From positions 20,154 through 84,153 of the forward strand of contig NZ_KE384400.1 in assembly GCF_000425585.1 (NCBI RefSeq): a DNA stretch of 64,000 bases. Reading direction: 5' to 3'. The stretch is from Terrimonas ferruginea DSM 30193. GTDB taxonomy: Bacteria > Bacteroidota > Bacteroidia > Chitinophagales > Chitinophagaceae. The notes beneath the pieces were generated by a model, which saw only the letters and a list, made by a program, of their open reading frames with translations, had not been told where the DNA came from and did not search any database. Position 1 is the first letter of the stretch; each line of letters begins with the position of its first letter. Positions 61,627 through 64,000 of the stretch are shown one piece after another. Position numbers and translations under genes: made by a program.

Positions 61627-63359
61627 TGATCCGTAAAATAATCTGTCTGGCCTTGTATTGTTCGGTGGCAACGATGTTGTATGCGCAACCGATAACTACT
61701 GTATTTGAAAAATCGAAAGGAGCAGAAACACCGGCCTATCATGAAATCATTGACTGGTGGAAAGCATTGGATAAACGATCGGCATTGGTGCAGATGCGGG
61801 CAATGGGTCCGACAGATGCGGGATATCCCCTGCACCTGATCACGGTATCGGCAAACGGGGAACATGGTATAGCGGCTGCGCGAAAAAAAGGGAGCACGAT
61901 CATCCTGGTCAACAATGGCATTCATCCCGGAGAACCGGATGGTATTGATGCCAGCATGTTGCTGGTGCGTGATATCGTGGAGAAAAAATATACACTGCCA
62001 CCGGGTGTATTGTTGTGCATCGTGCCGGTTTATAATATCGGTGGATGCCTGAACAGAAGTCCGGACTATCGTGTAGACCAGAATGGTCCTGCGGAATTTG
62101 GATCAAGGGGAAACTCGCAGAACCTCGATCTCAATCGTGACTTCATAAAAGCCGACAGTAAAGAAGCTTTATCGTTTGCGGCACTTTTCCGGCTGACCGA
62201 TCCGGACATATTTGTCGACAACCACGTAAGCAATGGGGCGGATTACCAGCATGTGATGACTTTGTTGAGCAGCCAGCACAACCGTATTGGCGGAGCGATG
62301 GGTGAATACCTGCAGGAAAAATTTGAGCCGGCACTTTATGCGTTGATGAAGCAAAAAGGATTCGACCTCGTGCCGTATGTCAATCACTGGAGTGATAAAA
62401 AAGTAGAAGAAGGCTGGCAGCAATTCTGGGATTCACCGCGCTATGGCAGTGGATACGGAACGCTGTGGTCGAGTTTTTCTTTTGTACCGGAAACGCATAT
62501 GCTCAAGCCTTATCCGCAACGTGTGGCGGCCACGCGTGCGCTGATGGAATCATTTATCAGTTATGCCGCACAGCACGGAACGGAGATTCGGCGGTTAAGG
62601 GCTGCGGTGCGAGAAGAAAATAAAAAAGCTGCTTACTTTCCCATCCGCTGGCAATGGGATTCGACAAAACAAAGCAGTATACGGTTTCTGGGTTATGAAT
62701 CGGGTTATAAAAAAAGTGAAGTATCGGGATTGCCGCGACTGTACTATGACCGGAACAAACCTTATGAACGGCAGATACCTTTTTACAACTCGTATTACCC
62801 GGTTGACTCGGTTAAAGCGCCGTTGGCTTATGTGTTACCACAAGGTTGGTGGAAAGTGGTGGAGCGTTTAAAAGCGAACAATGTAGTGATGCGGCCACTG
62901 CAGCGTGATACGATTATAGAAGTGGAAGTATACCGGATCGCACAATACCAGGCAGGAGGACTATATGAAGGACACTATCCGTTGGGTAAGGTGGAAATCA
63001 AAACAAGTCGCCAGAAAATATCTTTCAGAAAGGGCGACTGGTATATACCGATGAACCAGGAGGCGGCGCGTTTTCTGATAGAAACGTTGGAGCCGCAGGC
63101 AGAGGACTCGTACTTTACCTGGAACTTCTTTGATCCTATTCTCCGGCAGAAAGAAGGATTTTCGGACTATGCGTTTGAAGACATTGCCGCCGAATATTTG
63201 CGGCAGCATCCCGAGGCGGGCAGGCAACTGGAGGAAGCCAGACAGAAGGATGAAAAGCTGGCAAAAAGTGCCTACTTACAACTTCAATATGTATTTCGCC
63301 AGTCGCCTTACCTGGAGCCGGGTTATATGCGTTACCCGGTGTACCGGGTAACAAAATAA
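61626..63359 (+). CDS. M14-family zinc carboxypeptidase-like protein
   Basis: This 577-aa protein has a signal peptide (CLALYCSVATMLYAQ), zinc ligands HPGE in NNGIHPGEPDG and a later His in DNHVSNGADYQH. It probably trims peptides in the periplasm. Its ATG overlaps the S9 stop codon (TGATG), so both are made together, perhaps for peptide catabolism. Confidence 0.88.
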   Translation: MIRKIICLALYCSVATMLYAQPITTVFEKSKGAETPAYHEIIDWWKALDKRSALVQMRAMGPTDAGYPLHLITVSANGEHGIAAARKKGSTIILVNNGIHPGEPDGIDASMLLVRDIVEKKYTLPPGVLLCIVPVYNIGGCLNRSPDYRVDQNGPAEFGSRGNSQNLDLNRDFIKADSKEALSFAALFRLTDPDIFVDNHVSNGADYQHVMTLLSSQHNRIGGAMGEYLQEKFEPALYALMKQKGFDLVPYVNHWSDKKVEEGWQQFWDSPRYGSGYGTLWSSFSFVPETHMLKPYPQRVAATRALMESFISYAAQHGTEIRRLRAAVREENKKAAYFPIRWQWDSTKQSSIRFLGYESGYKKSEVSGLPRLYYDRNKPYERQIPFYNSYYPVDSVKAPLAYVLPQGWWKVVERLKANNVVMRPLQRDTIIEVEVYRIAQYQAGGLYEGHYPLGKVEIKTSRQKISFRKGDWYIPMNQEAARFLIETLEPQAEDSYFTWNFFDPILRQKEGFSDYAFEDIAAEYLRQHPEAGRQLEEARQKDEKLAKSAYLQLQYVFRQSPYLEPGYMRYPVYRVTK

Positions 63360-63845
63360 TTACTGGATACGGAAGCCATTCTCTTTGGCAAACTCCCGTT
63401 GTTCGTTCTGGAGGTTCGTGATCTCCTGGTTTTTACCGTTGACGATTTTCATCATGTCTTCGGCAACCTTTTGTTTAGCTTCTTCTGTCGGGGCTTCTCC
63501 GTATTTCCGGTAAGAAGTGTAGATATTCTTCATGTATTCGAAATAATGAAGACATGCTTTTTTGAATTCTTCGCCGCGGGAGATTCCTTTCACGGAGCGG
63601 CCTTCGATGTCTTTGATTTTAGCATCGATCAATCCTTCCATTCTGGAAGAGCTTTTGATAACGGCGTCGTTATCGCCTTTTTCGATGGCTTGTTCAACTT
63701 CTGTTTCTGTTTTTTCGATCTCCGGGGTAAGTTCAGTTTCCATTTTCACGATGTCTTCGCTGAATTGGAAAGCTTTCTTTTTGGAACCGCAGGCGGTAAG
63801 CAGGAGAACGAAGAGGAATGCGGGGAGTAGTTTGTAGAATTTCAT
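63360..63845 (-). CDS. Lipoprotein of unknown function
   Basis: This 161-aa protein has a lipobox (LLLTACGSKKKA) with Cys at residue 19. The rest is helical and charged (KMETELTPEIEKTETEVEQAIEKGDNDAVIK), with coiled-coil character. It converges on the M14 gene with no gap. No family is recognised. Confidence 0.7.
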   Translation of the reverse strand: MKFYKLLPAFLFVLLLTACGSKKKAFQFSEDIVKMETELTPEIEKTETEVEQAIEKGDNDAVIKSSSRMEGLIDAKIKDIEGRSVKGISRGEEFKKACLHYFEYMKNIYTSYRKYGEAPTEEAKQKVAEDMMKIVNGKNQEITNLQNEQREFAKENGFRIQ

Positions 63846-63913
63846 CCGGTAAAAATTTGGTTTTGGGAGAAAGTTTGAGATGAAGCTAACTAAAATCGTG
63901 CAAATGTTGGTGA

Positions 63914-64000
63914 AAGTATTAAGTTGTAAGTATTAAGTTATAAGTATTTAAGGCGGAAGCCCGAAGTCTCGGGCCGAAGGCGGAAGGCCGAAGGCGGAAG
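63914..64000. repeat. Heptad tandem repeats, AAGTATT then GGCGGAA families
   Basis: Five AAGTATT/AAGTTGT/AAGTTAT units (63914-63948) are followed by GGCGGAA, GCCCGAA, GTCTCGG, GCCGAAG, GCGGAAG, GCCGAAG and GCGGAAG (63952-64000), which run to the window end. Two unrelated families stand side by side in the same 7-bp period. Confidence 0.88.

Overview
The window looks like a chromosomal segment of a Bacteroidota bacterium, most likely from the class Chitinophagia. Supporting signs are a SusC/SusD pair, type IX secretion (T9SS) C-terminal domains of two kinds, an OMP_b-brl_3 type TonB-receptor-like barrel, an HU-CCDC81-like protein, a DUF6934 protein, a futalosine-pathway MqnA, and several Bacteroidota promoters (TTTG, 19 bp, TAnnTTTG). 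No rRNA, CRISPR array, phage or complete insertion sequence is visible. The one tRNA is tRNA-Cys(GCA).

Layout. 1-4007: end of a surface-glycan cluster (GT2 and GT32-like glycosyltransferases, a SAM methyltransferase, two FkbM-type proteins). 4118-12092: two secreted T9SS cargo proteins around the divergent pair mqnA/purB and a small lipoprotein. 12258-16422: leftward housekeeping genes prfC, an RsmB-like rRNA methyltransferase and odhB. 16527-20120: a large periplasmic-sensor histidine kinase with its LuxR-type regulator. 20316-24173: sdaA, an FKBP lipoprotein, a small membrane protein, an HU/SPOR-like protein and a DUF985 cupin. 24162-29164: an outer-membrane barrel and a split YeeE/YedE sulfur transporter followed by a TlpA-like thioredoxin. 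29276-31692: a leftward caspase, TIR-TM-FGE and DUF1508 cassette that resembles an immunity or programmed-death module. 31915-35429: a rightward operon with a 7TM protein, a small histidine kinase, a response regulator and three uncharacterised proteins. 36117-43332: susC-susD-M14 peptidase, preceded by a Cys-codon-rich upstream ORF. 43691-47555: two serine hydrolases flanking a DUF6934/59-aa gene pair. 48998-50770: an AT-rich split HipA module, a nested inverted repeat and tRNA-Cys. 50879-54041: nucleoside phosphorylase, dapF, corA, nudix. 54038-58803: trpE-G-D-C-F with a tryptophan leader peptide and attenuator. 58904-63845: GNAT, S9 and M14 peptidases, and a lipoprotein.

Two features stand out as regulatory systems. 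The susCD-peptidase operon carries a 5' upstream ORF ending in four Cys codons, and those codons form part of an RNA stem, suggesting cysteine-responsive control of peptide uptake. The trp operon has a 19-residue leader peptide with three consecutive Trp codons, a consensus promoter that would make the leader nearly leaderless, and a terminator just before trpE.

Another pervasive feature is a set of degenerate tandem repeats with an exact 7-bp period in many intergenic gaps. Several unrelated sequence families share that period. They sit against stop codons and even inside the trp operon. All assignments come from reading sequence motifs; no database search was run.
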